In this document: piece by piece, positions 44,401-58,530 of the stretch
Position numbering within the stretch: position 1 is the stretch's first letter
Layout: every line of letters starts with the position of its first letter
DNA from: Angiostrongylus vasorum
Taxonomy: Eukaryota; Nematoda; Chromadorea; Rhabditida; Metastrongylidae
Length of the DNA: 64,000 nucleotides
Assembly: GCA_018806985.1 (NCBI GenBank)
Contig: JADANN010000437.1
Coordinates: forward strand, 1,638,501 to 1,702,500
Direction: 5' to 3'
Translations under genes and position numbers: made by a program
Notes under the pieces: model-generated
Databases searched by the model: none
What the model saw: the letters and a program-made list of their open reading frames with translations, nothing else
Told to the model about the DNA's origin: nothing

Positions 44401-47400
44401 ACGTATTGGTGCTATCAGCGGTCATCCGTCAACGGAATTGATCGGGTGCCACAATTCGGCATTGGACCCAGCCAACCTGTTTAAAATGAAAAAATATCGC
44501 TAACAATAAGATTTGAAAAGGGTTGAGGAGACAAAATAGACACTAGTTTTGGTACGTGGTGCGCATAGACATGCGAGCAACTTGTCGAGTTTTCCCAGAG
44601 TATATGTGAGCCTTATTTTTTGAGCGCCATTAAGAACTACCCCATTCCTTTCAATTAGGACTTCCTAGTGTCATGAGATATTTTATCAAACCAACCTAGC
44701 AGATAACATTTATCCGTGCTGGCTCTTACTTCACCACATCTTCTGAAGATCTCACGAATCCCGAGGTTCACCTGAGTTATTCGTGTTTTCTGTCATCGTT
44801 TCGGGCTTCATTCGCTTTAAGAGTACGTAACAGTCCGTGAGCAGTCGGGATTTCAGTACAGCTATCGTTTTTTATTTGTGGCAGATTCTCAACAGATTTT
44901 TTGAGATTTTTTGCAAGGACGAGTGAAATATTCGTTTCCAGTGGACTTCGGAAAATCTTTTCAGGATCGATCTGTGGACGAGTTGATCACGTTAGTGGAG
45001 GCATTCGAGGACTGCTGTGATGCGCTTTGGAACAGCCAGCCGTCTTATGCTGAGACCAGGATGCGTAGTCTCATCCAGTGCATGGGTACGTTCATCAGAT
45101 TCGTGTTGTTCATCACCAAGGGTAAAAAATAACTGGTGACTTGTTCTGCTTCTCGACATATTTCTACTCTCCTCTTCTGAATTCTTCGTGATTTTTCTCG
45201 TTTACACTTTCTCTCTCCCTTTTATGAGTAGCCCATTTCCTTTCGCTTGTCTTTTGTCCTTTTCATTTCACAGTTCTCTCTGACTTTGGTTTCTTTCTTT
45301 TATTCAGCCTAAACTATTCAGTAGGTCAAAAACTGGCACTTATATTCACTTATGAATTGGCTTTTTTCTCCAATTTGTTTAATTGGAACCTGAATTTCTT
45401 TCTTCAAATCTTATTTCAAGTGAAAGAAATCTGTTCAGTGGGTTTCCTCACCTACTTTTTTCTGTCCGTTGTAGCAGATTTTAAGTAGAACTATTCTTGA
45501 CAATTAGAAGGACATTGGCGTTCCTGGAAATATCCACATATTCAGGATCCTACCTATGCGAGCAGTTGTCGTTGAAAATCGATCCGGAAAGTTTATGGAA
45601 AAACGCAAACGTTACTGAACAACTCAGTGCGGGTAGGAACAGTTTCGGATGAGAAAAAAAACAACTTTTGTACTTCATCTCTTTCTTATTTCCTTTCATT
45701 GTGGATCAAACCTCAAGTACTGTCATGGATAGCAAGTAAACACCGTAGAAGAGATAACGCGTTCTAGCGCTGAAAAATTGGAACATTGCAGATCGTTAGA
45801 TGGAAACTATTTTTTATGATTTGGAGATAGCTTGCTTGATACTTGATACTTGAATGGCCCGTCTTCACTGGCTATGTGGGCTCTCAGCATAATCTCCGTT
45901 TTTCGGAGATTTGCTGGTTAAGCCATTGTGGTTCCCTGGAATCCCTGAGGTCAGGCTGGCCAAAACCTGCCCCAGGTCTTCACCACCCTTCACCCCTAGA
46001 GGCAGTCGCAGCCCTTGTGGATCAGGGAGGGAGATTTACCATCACGTGACTGGTCTGGTACCAGAACGGTGGCAGATCCTGGCATTAGTTTGCTTTAGCT
46101 GGACTTCCTGAGGGAAACTTCTGAACTCCTTCCCAGCTTGGGAGACCCTGGGTAGGGAGATGAAGGAGATGAATCCCACCGCTGTGCAACGCAGCTCGAC
46201 ACCCAGGAAAACCTCCTAGGATAGTGGCATTAGTGCCAGAAATATAGAAGAATTTCAAGTTTCTGAGCGAGAAGAAAATATACGGTTGTTGTAGAGAAAG
46301 GTGGTTTTCAAGTATAAAAAATAATCCGAGAAAAAAAGTTAGTGAATTAGTGGATGTCATCGGCGTCATTTGTAATAGAAAGCAAATATCTTGTAGCAAA
46401 ATTGCGAATAGTATAGTCCTTAGAAATAAAAAGAGTATGAATGAAATTGAAGCCTGAACTTGTTCGTCCTTTAAAAAAATGGCTTGACAAGCGTATTTAT
46501 GTTTTAGCATTCTTTGTGATCGTTGGTGAAATGAAGAATTGCTGTTGTGCCTCTAGGAATTGCATGCTGTGGCCAATGGGAACTGTCGGTACAGCTGATG
46601 ACCGGTCAGACGTGGAAGCGCCAAGCTGATGGACCATGGCAAGGCGAACCAGTGGAGATGAAGTATTTGCAAGGATTTAAGAAAAAGACTGGAAGAGGTT
46701 TCATAAATTATAGTTTGTTAAGAGTTTATTCGTCTTCTCCTTTGTTCTACATGACTCTGCATCACGTATACTATACGGATCCCGGTACTTGTATTCGATT
46801 CGTTTTCTCGCATCCAAATCTCTGGGGGTCTCTGGAATTTCACGTGCACTTTGGAATATTGCTTGGGCATTTTCGTCTTCTCTATGAACGTCATTGAATG
46901 CTATCGAGAATACTCTTTCTATTGGAAATCTGGTCTTAGAATAACGGTGCCAACGTGTTTCTAGGAATTATCGATCGGATCGAGCTTCTCAAGGAAGTCT
47001 GACACTCAAGTCAAGTTCCCGAGCATAGAATGATGGGTAATTTGGTTGTTCCGGGCAGGGTCATGCTAAGCACACTTAATTGCCTTTCTAATACTAGGTT
47101 GTTCTCGCTCTTAATTTATTTATCCTTCAATTCATTAGGTGATGCATCCTCATCTGTCCTCCGTAACCCTGCACTATGCTTCTCGTTGTCGTCCAAGTGC
47201 CACCCAGCGCGTGACCAGGCTAGAATGTGGATTTGGCTACGGTTTGACGACCTGTCGTTCTTCCTTACTATTGAGTTGTTGACTGCTTATAGAGTGCTTT
47301 CTCCCTGAAATCCTGGAAACTTCTGCACAATTATCGTTGGTTTCAAAGCAGGAAATCGCGTGTCCTTGTGAATCGGAGAAATTGCCATCAGTATTCTCAC

Positions 47401-50400
47401 AAAGCATTTTCTTAAAGAAGCGAAATATTTTTTATATGGTCCTTGAAGTACGCAGGAACAATTACTTTTGCTGAGAATAAGCAACGAAAAATGATGGATA
47501 GAGGATTTCTAGCAAAGTCACCGCAAGAGCTCGTCAGTGGATAGGCTGCAGAGTTCCATGAACGTTTGCGTACCAATTACAGATTTTTTTTTCCTTTCCT
47601 TATGTAGTTTTTTTCGTCGAAATGGGTTTCTGAGTTCGTTTACATCGTCAGTATTTTGCCGCATCATCACATCTATGAGCTGTTCGGGTGGGACGAACTG
47701 CGATGTACAGGTGGAGTACATTTCCACAGTATGGTCACCCAATCTGAGAAGGAGTTGATTATTGTCGCTGGAAGCTCAGCCAAGCATAATCCATTTTCAA
47801 TGGCATGGCTCCGTTAGTTTACCGTGGCTGCGTTCTTGCTTGCGGCAACAATAGGTATAAGAACCATCGTAGCAAAAGTGTCGTGTTTCTGTGAAAAGTG
47901 AAAGAATGAAAGAATGGCAGTGATGTGAACTTGGCGACAGATTCTGATGATGCTCTCTTGAGTCCATCAATGTTAACAGCTTTTCCTCTGGTCGCAAATA
48001 AATTTATCACTTTAATCTTATTCTTAATAGGTACTATCCTTGAAGCAACTTGGACCACAAATCGCTTTATTGTTGAACGAGCCAGGAATCGAAGCTGAAG
48101 TGGAGAAAATCATCGAGACAGCAATGAGGAGCACAGCCGTACTGGCCTATAATCCATTCACAGAGAATAACTGGAAATCGAGAATGCTAGTAAGCCTGTA
48201 GACAAATCAGAGCTCTCTTGTCTTTTCTCACTCATTGGTAACCAAAGTAAACCCACCGAATTTAAGTTTCAGTTTAATTTTACTAAATCTTTGCAAGGTC
48301 ACCGAGAAATCTATGGATTCGATTATTGATCGGACGATTCCAGTGCTCAAAAGTCGACTACAACCGGATAAACTTGAGGGAAATCATGTAGGGGTTGAAA
48401 TTCCAGTTACTTTAATACGAATTGAATACTACATCACACGATCAAAACCAGGACACGCAAATTTAGCGTACTGATTTTCTTTTTTTAGCTCACAGCAGAT
48501 CTCGAGAAGTACAAGAGCTTTCTTTGCCGGGCAAAGATTAAAGAAAAACTTCAGTCGGAAAGGTCAGTGATGAGTTCACAGAAATTTTTTGTGCTTAAGA
48601 AATCGAGATCTTTTAATGGGTTGAGAAATAACTCCTATATCAATTGCATTGATAAGATCTTCTTTAAATAATTTGAAGATCTTCCCTGCTTCTCTTCCGT
48701 ACTTGTTTCTTATTAGTAAATCTCTAAATTTTGTCGCTTGTCACATTTCTGTTGGAACAATGGGGTATCATTATCTTGCAGAGAGGCGCTACTAGCTCAG
48801 CTTTCTGGAAAGCTGCTAGACAAGGAGAAGGAAATCGACAAACGTATGACGATTTTTTCGGAACGCGGTAGATTTCTTACTGAGATTGCAGCCAAAGTGG
48901 TCTGGATCAGGCAACAAATCAACAAAGTACCTTACTAATTTATAAATCATTTTAACCTTTTTAACCTAGATGGGATAAAATTGATCTTTCTTAATTAAGA
49001 GTTAGCTGGGACCAATTTTTTTGCGCTATCACTCTGTGGATCGAAAGGTTCTTGTATTACCAAGAACTAGTTATGGTTCACAAAATCGTTTTAATCTCAT
49101 AAAGGGTCTTCCTCTTATTGATTTGTTTTTTCTTGTTCGGTTTCCTTTCCTCTTTAAAATATTAGTGCTTGTTGGATGCCTTTAGCGACCTTTAGTAACA
49201 ATGTTTTCGTTTTTCTTTGATTCAGTTAGAAAATATGCAATCGCTATGTTCTGTTCTGCTGGACGATCTCGTTTCCTATCCGTCGTTCAATAGCCGCATG
49301 AAGTCGTTCATGGATAAGCTCAAACAGGCCGAACAAGAAAGCTACGACGAATGGTAAGATACGGTAATCTATCGCGAAAAAAAGCCGAATAATTTCGAGT
49401 AAATTGCAATGAAGCAGTTCACTAGTCATTCTTTGACTAGTTTAGACTTTGTTTTGAAACTTTGCTTTCAATAATCCGGCAAAGGAGAAATTTCTTCAGC
49501 ACTTGAAGAAAAATCGCTGCTTCTTTCTTTTTATTATTTCCAACTGGGAAAGTGTGTGAAGTTGTTAGAGAGTGTTTTTTCCATCTAGGAGATTGTTTCG
49601 TTTTTTACACCGCAAGAACATTTGTGCTTCCCCTAACCATCACTAATATCCTTCCCTCTATAGATCCCTGCCTTAATCCACATAAAATAAGTGATTATTG
49701 ATCATCACTTTTATAAGGACGATCAATAGCCTTGTTTCATTTTTGTTAAATTTTCCTCATCGAAAATATCCAAAATTTCATTGTTGCTGTAAAATAGTTA
49801 CTGCTCCGATTTGAAAACGTTAAGGAACATCGTAAATGGTACTTAAAAGCGTAGTGCTTATTGCCAATCGCTGTGAAATTGTTAGTTTTCGTGATTATTC
49901 GTTAAAAATATTATTATTCGCTTATCATATTGCTAGGATTTTAACCAACTCTTCTTGTTTGAAGCTCAGAAGTGTTGGATTGAATTCTGGGTACTGTAGT
50001 TGAAGAACTTCGACGTCATCGTATAAAATTCAGTGTTCATTCTGCGTTAAATAGAGGGTCAATGCTATTCATTGTTCGTCATTATCCGTGGTTAGGTTCG
50101 TTCGCCTTGTACAGGAATCGATAAGATAGTTTATAACATATTCTTTAACCGAACACGGAGAGGGCGGGTGTCACGACGGTTGCATTCCCTGTCCGAGGTC
50201 TGCTGGCAGATAAGCAGATGAACTATCACATGCCTTCAAGGGCTGCTGTGTCGCTCTTGTTCATCTAATCGATACGGTGCCAGATCGAAGTTCTTAAGTA
50301 TGTCTTCTAGAAACATACTGCTCGAAAATGACTGTGTTCTACATCAGGAGCAAAGGCTAAGTCACTTCAGATGATATCAACATTTTAAACCCAAATTTCA

Positions 50401-53400
50401 ATCGCTGCTTTTTAAATTTTCGTCCATTTTTTGATGCTCACCTTTTCAGTAGTGAGGCCACCCTCTGCAGCCCTCACATAGGGGCAGGAATGTCCCAATC
50501 GTTTTCTACATGCGCCTACTTCACATGTATCGTATTTTGCGGATAACAGCACTTCTTGAATTCGATTCGTTTCCTCGCATCCAACATTTATGGTTGCTTT
50601 CGCTTTCGCTGTGTAGGTTTGGTTGGTGCTTGAGGATTGTCGTCTTCTTCAAGAACGTTCGTTGAACACTCGTCGAATCGATTTTCCCTGGATTCCTGAG
50701 AAAGCCATGCTGCGACGTTTCCATATGGATTTGAGCGAGTGCGCTCGTCTCTGACAACTCTAGCACCAATTTTCCGACTCCGAAGAGATGAGAGAAGTGG
50801 TGCACTCGGTGAAGCGTCGATCCGACACATGGATTTGTTGGGCCATCTGCGTAATGGAAGGGATCACTACCACCACGCTACACGACTTCTTGAAATTTTT
50901 TTGCCTCAAAACTGGTCAACAATTCTTAAGTGAATGATATGCCAGTGTAAGGCTAAAATCTAACCTAATTTAAAGGTTCAAATATGAAGCTTTCATCTTC
51001 TCCGTTCGTCCTTCATCTCTATGTTTTGGATTTTTTAATGAAAGGAAATCATTCTTGGGAATTTCTGTGCCATACATGACTCTTCACGCACTTCATTCAC
51101 GGACCTGGTTTTCTTCTAATTAGAACATAAACTGGGCATCACACACTCATAGAGGATCGTACTGACCCCGATCAGTTTTACACTACTATTGCACAAGGAC
51201 GCTCCAAAGTGAGTCACCAGAGGCAGCCGCCGAATATTATAAATTTTCGGGGCGTCTGCCAGCTTTCAATGGGTTTGCTACTAAGACGGGTGTAATTCTT
51301 TGTGTCAGTTTACTCTTACCTTCCAACGGTTTACCGCCTCATCGTGGCTGGGATGTGTTCCTGGATGTCGGACTGCGATGTACAGCGGCGGGATTCGTCC
51401 CCCAGCAGGGTCTCACAAACTGAGAAGTCCGACTTTTCCATCAGGAAGCCTAGCTAAGAGTAAACCAATACCAGGATCCACCGCCGTCCTGGTATCAAAG
51501 TCGCATGGTGGTAAATTTCCCTCTGTTCCACAAGGGTTGCGACTGCCTGTGGTGGTGACGACCTGGGGGCAGACTTTGGCCAGGCTGACCTCGGGATTCC
51601 GGGGAACCACAATGGCTTAACTAGCAAATCTCCGAAAATGGTGATTATGCTGAGGCCCACACAACCAGCGAGGACGGGCCGTTCAAGTATCAAGTAATTA
51701 AGTTTACTCTTAGTTCGGCTTCCTGATGGAAATCTTGTACTCCTGAACTAAATATATAACATTTTGCTCACTTCCTCTTATTTCTTCATGGCATACCATT
51801 ATGGGAAATACAACAACAACAATGACACCGATATTTGCAAAATCCGAACCCTACGGCAGATCGAACCCACCGTTACCTTTTCCGGGAGCTCATATGTTAC
51901 CACTGCACCACTAAAGCAGTCACTTTGCTTTTTCTACTCAGCCATATGTCTTACCCTAACGGTGTCGTCAGCAACCACCTCTCAAGGGAAATGAGCATTG
52001 TAAAGAATGTGTGAAACAAAACTCTTGAGCTAGAGTTGTTTCTTGGAAGGATGACCATTAAATCGTAGTCGAACCATTCCACCATGCACTCAGCTGTAAA
52101 CCATAGGAATATAAACTTCACGAAGTCGTAAACCTTAGACATATGTTTTCGGAACGTTTTACTTATTTATCTATATGGTCCGTCCTCACATATTTTGCAG
52201 ACCTCGGCAATTTAATACATTAGGGTCGTTTTTCATCTACAGACGTCTTCGAATTTGCTTGTGAGTTGGGCAGCTACTTAAAAATCTTTTTTGTAATTCT
52301 CCAGCTATCCATGGAAACATCTCTTTCTGTTAGAGCGCTAAGATTTTTTTTCGTTACATGCGATTTTTTATGGACCGGAAGAATCCTCTATAGCCATGCC
52401 CGACCCCCAATTTTCCGTCTCCGAAGGGATGTTGATTTTGGTTGGTCACGCTCGTGTTCGAAACCGGCGAACGTGCCTTGTTGCATAGCATCTCTAACCG
52501 TTCTGTCGCATAATTGTCGAAAATCTTACATGTGTACTTACGTATAGAGATGTATTGAAATTGCGAAGAACGTTGTGGTTAAGGTGTCGCGAGACCATTC
52601 AATCTATCGATGACACCACAGATTCGATAGCGCTTGAAACCAGAGGAAGAATCATGGTGTTAGAAAAGAAGAACGGAACGCTTAACGTGAACTACAGCGA
52701 TCGGCTGCTGAAGTTACTAAAAAGAGGTGCGTCTGTTGTCTCCTTTTTTGTGTTTCTTGAACACCAGATACTTTTGACAACGAAAAAACGTGAAGTAGTA
52801 GTCTTTTGTGTTCGATCTAAACTATTGTTCGTTGTAAAGAACACATACACGGTAGATTCTTCCTTTTATACCAGTGGCCGAAATGTGTAGCTACGGAATT
52901 TCTTTCTGTCATTGGGAATTTCGAGGATATCTTGCCACTTTCTACGCATTATATTAAGCTAAAACATGGGTCGCTTGTCGATTTTTGTTCAGGTTTGTTC
53001 TTTCCATGTTCAAGTTTGTTTCCACTCTTTTGGAGTACGCTCGGGAGCATTTAACAGCGAGGACATAAGAACAAGATAGCAGTAAGGAAAGCAACATTGT
53101 GTCGATATGGACAGTGAAGTTCAGTGCCTGATAAATTTTCCTGATTTGGACCTGATAAAATTAGTGAAAGGAAGACCAAAGCTTATTTTGACTGCAGTGC
53201 CTCTCAATTTCGACCTAAAGTCGTATTTGGTGAAGAACTCTGTGCAATTAATATATTTGTTTAGATTTTCAGTTTACATGAGGTTTTCATACATTTTTTT
53301 ATTGGGTCAATGTTTCGACATCTTTTTTGCTTCAGAGCCGGAATTATTCGGGTCGATGGTCCATAGTCGTTGCTTACCCCGTTGTAGGTTTTCGTAGTCG

Positions 53401-56400
53401 TATCGAGTCCAGTGTTTCTGAGTGTAGCACCACTCGAATGAGAACTTCACTCAGCAGTGCCTCTTTTATACAGGGCAATTGCTGACTGACTATTAAGCGA
53501 TAATGATTTCAATTATGCTGACAGTCCACACTGTAGTGGTCGGCATGAGAATAGCTAACAAATAACGAAGTAGCACTTTACGAAACTGGCTTTCACTTGA
53601 TCTCGGCGTGAATAATCAACACATTTGTTTAGATCATTCATCTTCCACAAGTTTTTTTACGTAATATCTGTGTAGTTAGCTCCAGTTACCGATGAACTCG
53701 GGCATAGGCGGCTTTGGATTGTATTGTTAACATTCTGCGCCATCGATTTCAATTTTAACTTGATGAAATTCTTTGGAGTGCTGTCTTACTGTACGTGCGA
53801 AACCCTAAACTACTACGACCAATCCATACTCGCGACCATCTCTAAATTTGTGCTACTTCAGCTGCACTAATTTAGATCAACTTTCTGAAGATCATGTCCT
53901 CAGAACTCATTCTGCTATACGAACAACCCCTGGCCTAGCGTTTTGACTCTCCGTCAACAAGGAGTTATCGAATCAATTGGAACCCGATCTCCAAGTTCGC
54001 AGCTGGTTGGATCCATCTTCTTAGACTGGCAAGACATGTTGTTTTATGAACTTTTCAGCCTAACCAAAAAGTGTTACAAAAATCAGCTTCTTCGCCACTG
54101 CCATGAATAGTTCCTGGATAACAACGCTCCGCTTTTCGCCACAAAACTGACTCGAATTTCAGCAGAGGAATTGGATTAAGTTATCTTAAACGAAACTTCA
54201 TGAGACTGGAATACAGGGGTACCATTATTTCGAGGGTTAGAAGCAGGATTTAGATAACAGAAATTTTGAGGGCTATGGTAACCTCAAAGACCCGCGCCAA
54301 ATTCTCGAGTTACATCACCACTCTTGTGATAAGTGAAATCCAGAATTTACCCAAAAAGTGACATAAAACCCTGGATGATGAATATGTCCTTTAGGAAGGT
54401 TGTGTTCACAATAAAGAAAATCAAAAATGTGAATTTGATAGAGAGTAGCAAAGACCTTTATTTCGATCCCATAATTTTTAGTAAACGAATGACTTGGAAG
54501 ACGAGTCTTAATGTGATAAAACAAAAACTAATCTCGTTCTTCAAACATTCTCTGTTCTTATATTTATTTAGTGTATAGCAATGGCTGAATTACAGACGAA
54601 TTTTGCCTTCAACATTTTTTTATCCTCAAGACCGATTCTCCATTTCTCCAACTCCAGTTTTTTTCTATCAGTTTTTGTTTTCTTTTCATCGTACCTTGAA
54701 ATCATGTCGAATATGAAGTGATGTTCTACCTTTTTCTACTTATGGTTTTTTTAGTTTGACTTGAAAGATTAGTGTATTATAGACCCTTCGTACATGTCCT
54801 ATCATTTTCTTTCAGCTAAAATCTTCCAGAAAATGTTCGTAGGTTTTCGATGTCTAAAAGGTGCCCTGAAAAGCGCCAGGCATTCTTCAGGTTCGACAAC
54901 TCTCCAGTTTGGGCCTGAAAATTCCGTCGAAGATTGTGAACTGTGTGAACCAGGGCGAAAAATTCTACCGATTCGGTGTTCTGCTCAAACAAATCGCTCA
55001 CTTCTACAATACCATTGACCAGCAAATGCTACCATGTCAGCAGGTACGCCACTCTGCAGTTTTTTTCGAGAACCAAATCATGGCGCTTTTTAGAAATGAA
55101 GCAACAAACAGATAAACAGGTATAGGGATCCGTTTGTTTTTGAACAATCTTTTCATCCAAATTTGGATGGGAGTTAGGTAAAATCTATCGAACTACAGAA
55201 TTTGAATGTCTCTGACAATCAGCCGCTGATTAGCTAATTACCTTATTTGAAGTTTTTTAAAAAACGTCCTCCAAATGCTTTTTTTCGGCGGCGCAGTGGT
55301 TAGAGGTACTGCAATACACACACAGCCTTGGTTCGGTCCCGTGTTCCAGGCAAACCAATTCTTCCATCTCTCTGCAGTTTGCATATTGGTGCAGCACTTA
55401 CCTGGCAGTATAAAAATACGGACTTCTACATCGGTTAACCATCAAATTTCTCTATACAGGCCAAATTTGTATTCAGTCGCCTCTACTATGCTACAAATGA
55501 AATCAAATGCATGGCTTCAAAAATTGACCGACGCCCTTTTTTCATATGAATTTTGAAGATGGTGGATGAGTGAAGCATAGTGCCATTAGGGCATTGATTA
55601 CTCATACTTACTTACCTTTTGGACGAACCTGAGCCACCTTGCTACCCAGGCCCTCAACTAATGTCGATTCATGAATCGGTAGATGATCTCAATCACCCAT
55701 TTACCAGTGGTTTAACGTTAACTAGTACATAATCTCAATCACCCTTCTACCAGTGGTTTAACGTTAACTAGTACATAAGCCAAGTTTCTGAATTGAATAA
55801 AAGTTACCCTTAATACCTCGTTAACTTCTCCATTTGGTGAAAGAATTTAATGTCGCAAATGTACGTGGCGAACATACTCAAAGGGGCTTTACAGTATCTC
55901 ACAGTTAAGCAACTACAATGCTAGTTACTGTAACTCTCGATTGATGCGGGAGTGAGCAAAAAACTCGGATGCTTTGACAATGGCAACAATTTTTGCTTCA
56001 GGCTTTGATGCTTGACGAAGCGATCGCATTTGAACGTCTAGTGATTCCTAAGAAAAACGAACAACAATCAGCGATTTCGCACGTAACATGGGAAGATCCG
56101 AAACAACTTGAGGATTTCATCGCAAAACTTCAACTGGCATCCGACAAACTCTCGAATCACAACAGGTCTTCTTTTATCATTTGCTGTATACGTCAATCGA
56201 TTAATCGATTTTCTGATTCATTCCATAAGGCCATTAGAATCCCAGGTGTTTTGGTAGCGAGAGCTTATGAAAAGAATCTTTTCAGTGGGGCTAAGAAGGT
56301 GAACGTCTCACCTTTTCTCGTCTTCTGCTTCTTTCAAAAAGTCTTTCATTAAAGGATAAAAAGTGAGAAATGGGAAATGAATGGAAAAAATAAAGAGCTA

Positions 56401-58441
56401 CTCTTTCTTGAATGGAAGGAATCATTTCCCTAGAGATACACTTGCAAAATTGCTCTTGAGTGTTGTTAAATAGTTTTTTTGCTCTGCTGATTTTTTACAA
56501 AATCCTTAATTGCTGCATTTAATTCAGCTGGTTATATAAATTTCAGACGTCTACGAAACGCTCACACGGAGATCGTCCACTTGGTTATGGAACTTGTCAA
56601 TCTTGATTTACTCAAAGAAGTGAACAAATGGAAAGAGATCCTCGTACAAATTCGTTCAAAGGTCAGATTAATGCCTGCTGATGAGGCTTCTATTATATTT
56701 TTTTCGTTTGGAATAAATTTAACTTGTATTGACGGAATTTTTTTCATAGATTTCCACAGAAGAGTTACTTCATGGCGCTACGAAGGTGAATCTCAGACCT
56801 TGGCAAATTCACTGCAATTGGCAACTTTACAAGGTAAGGTTTTATTTTGAAAGGTGGCTTGGGTTTGCGAATATCCAAGAAGTTCGCTGAGTATACAAAC
56901 CTATGTTGAGATGAGCTATTTGATTGGAAATCGATTGATGTTCACTTTAAACTCTTTGTGGAAGACTTTAATGAAAAGAGGCGTGTGCATTTTTTTCAAA
57001 AAAAATTAACTGAAGAAAATGTGAGGAGTGTAAAAGATTTCGTGCAAAAGTATAGTCATTGTTATCACCCTTTTCCCGGGGATAACGTGTTCACCACCAC
57101 ACCATGCGGGTCCCTCGTTTCGTCTGTCTCTCAGCTACTTCTATCGATCAGTGCCGCTAGCAACCACCCGTCAGATGAAACGAAGGACCCGCATGGTGTG
57201 GTGGTGAACGCGTTACTCCCCGGAAAGGACAATAGCGCGTTCGTTCCCCACCGCAGACACCTGCGGTCCGGAGTTTTGCAAATATCTCAGCATTATAGAA
57301 GTTATATTTCGTAAAAATACCCTGCCGTTAAAAAAGAATAGGCAGTAAATAAAAAGATTAAGAGTATAGTTGAAATTGTGATTTCCCGTCCCTTTTTTTT
57401 TCGCAGAAAAAAAACAAGAAAAACGATGTCGGGGAAGGGTTTCGCATACAAGAGTTGGTTGAGTACACAAGATTTTGTATAACTTAGAAAAAAGCCAAAG
57501 TCCCGAAAGGAGTTGAAATTTAACGAAGCGCACCCTATAACCATTCGAAAGAGCACGTGTAATGCAGTGGTTAGAGGCTCCCTGCAGTACACATAGGTTT
57601 GATCTCGCGCTGCTGGTTCACCAACCCTTCAATTCCTCCAGGGTCGGCAAATTGTTAGCAGACCATTCTGTGAGGATAGCAGTACTGGCTCGAAACATCT
57701 GGTAGGCCACTACGAGTCACTGTGAAGGCCAAATATGCATTCAGTCACCTCCAACGATGGTCAATGAAGTCCAATGCATGACGCATCCCTCAGGGGATCG
57801 ATGAACGCCGAAAGCTTTACCCCTTATCCTTTCATAACCATTAGGAAATTCTGCTACGGTTTTCAGGCCCTCCAGCTGCAGTATAAATGGGGGATCGAAA
57901 GCCTTCACACGCAGATTCCTGTAATTCATACCCAACTTGTTTTTTGTGTGAGTTTAATCGATACTTACTAGTTTTCTTTTCTTTTGTCTTTTACCCTTGC
58001 CAATTTGTTTTCTTTTTGCTAAACACTAGATTCACCTTTTTTTCACTGCAGTAACATTCGAACCATTTGTTGACCACTTTCAGCTTTTTTATTCACTCAA
58101 TTACTAGGAATATATCTTTGGTTCTATGGTTTAGGGCGCGTGTGGCGCAGTGGTAGGAGGTGCGCTGCAACACACGTGTGATCTATCCCGGCGCCCATGG
58201 CCCACTAAGCCTTCCTTCCATCCGCGGTTGGCAAGTTATCTGGGAGGATAGCAGCACCGGCTTGATATATCGGCAGGCCACCGCAAATCATTGCAAAAGG
58301 CCAGATATGCATTCAGTCACCTCCAAACGATGCTTCGTGAAGTCGAATGCATGGCGCCTCCCTCGGGAAATTGATCAACGCCGAGAGCTTTATCCTCTAC
58401 CCTTTATATCTATGTGATATATCTTTCTGCGTTCCTATCAA

Positions 58442-58530
<89 letters not shown>

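Noticed and set aside
45160..45310. Pyrimidine-rich stretch as a possible distinct feature
   Set aside because: It is an ordinary C/T-rich part of che-3 intron 5, weaker than the tract at 59069-59316.
45507..45545. Longer exon 6 starting after ACAATTAG
   Set aside because: The phase is wrong and the added residues do not match the family; the acceptor ATATTCAG at 45545 joins exon 5 as CMGSYL in the right phase.
53116..53397. 94-codon ATG frame inside che-3 intron 13
   Set aside because: No family resemblance, low-complexity hydrophobic second half, no supporting splice or promoter signal.
58442..58525. CRISPR-like or coding repeat
   Set aside because: It is a simple TATC microsatellite without spacers.
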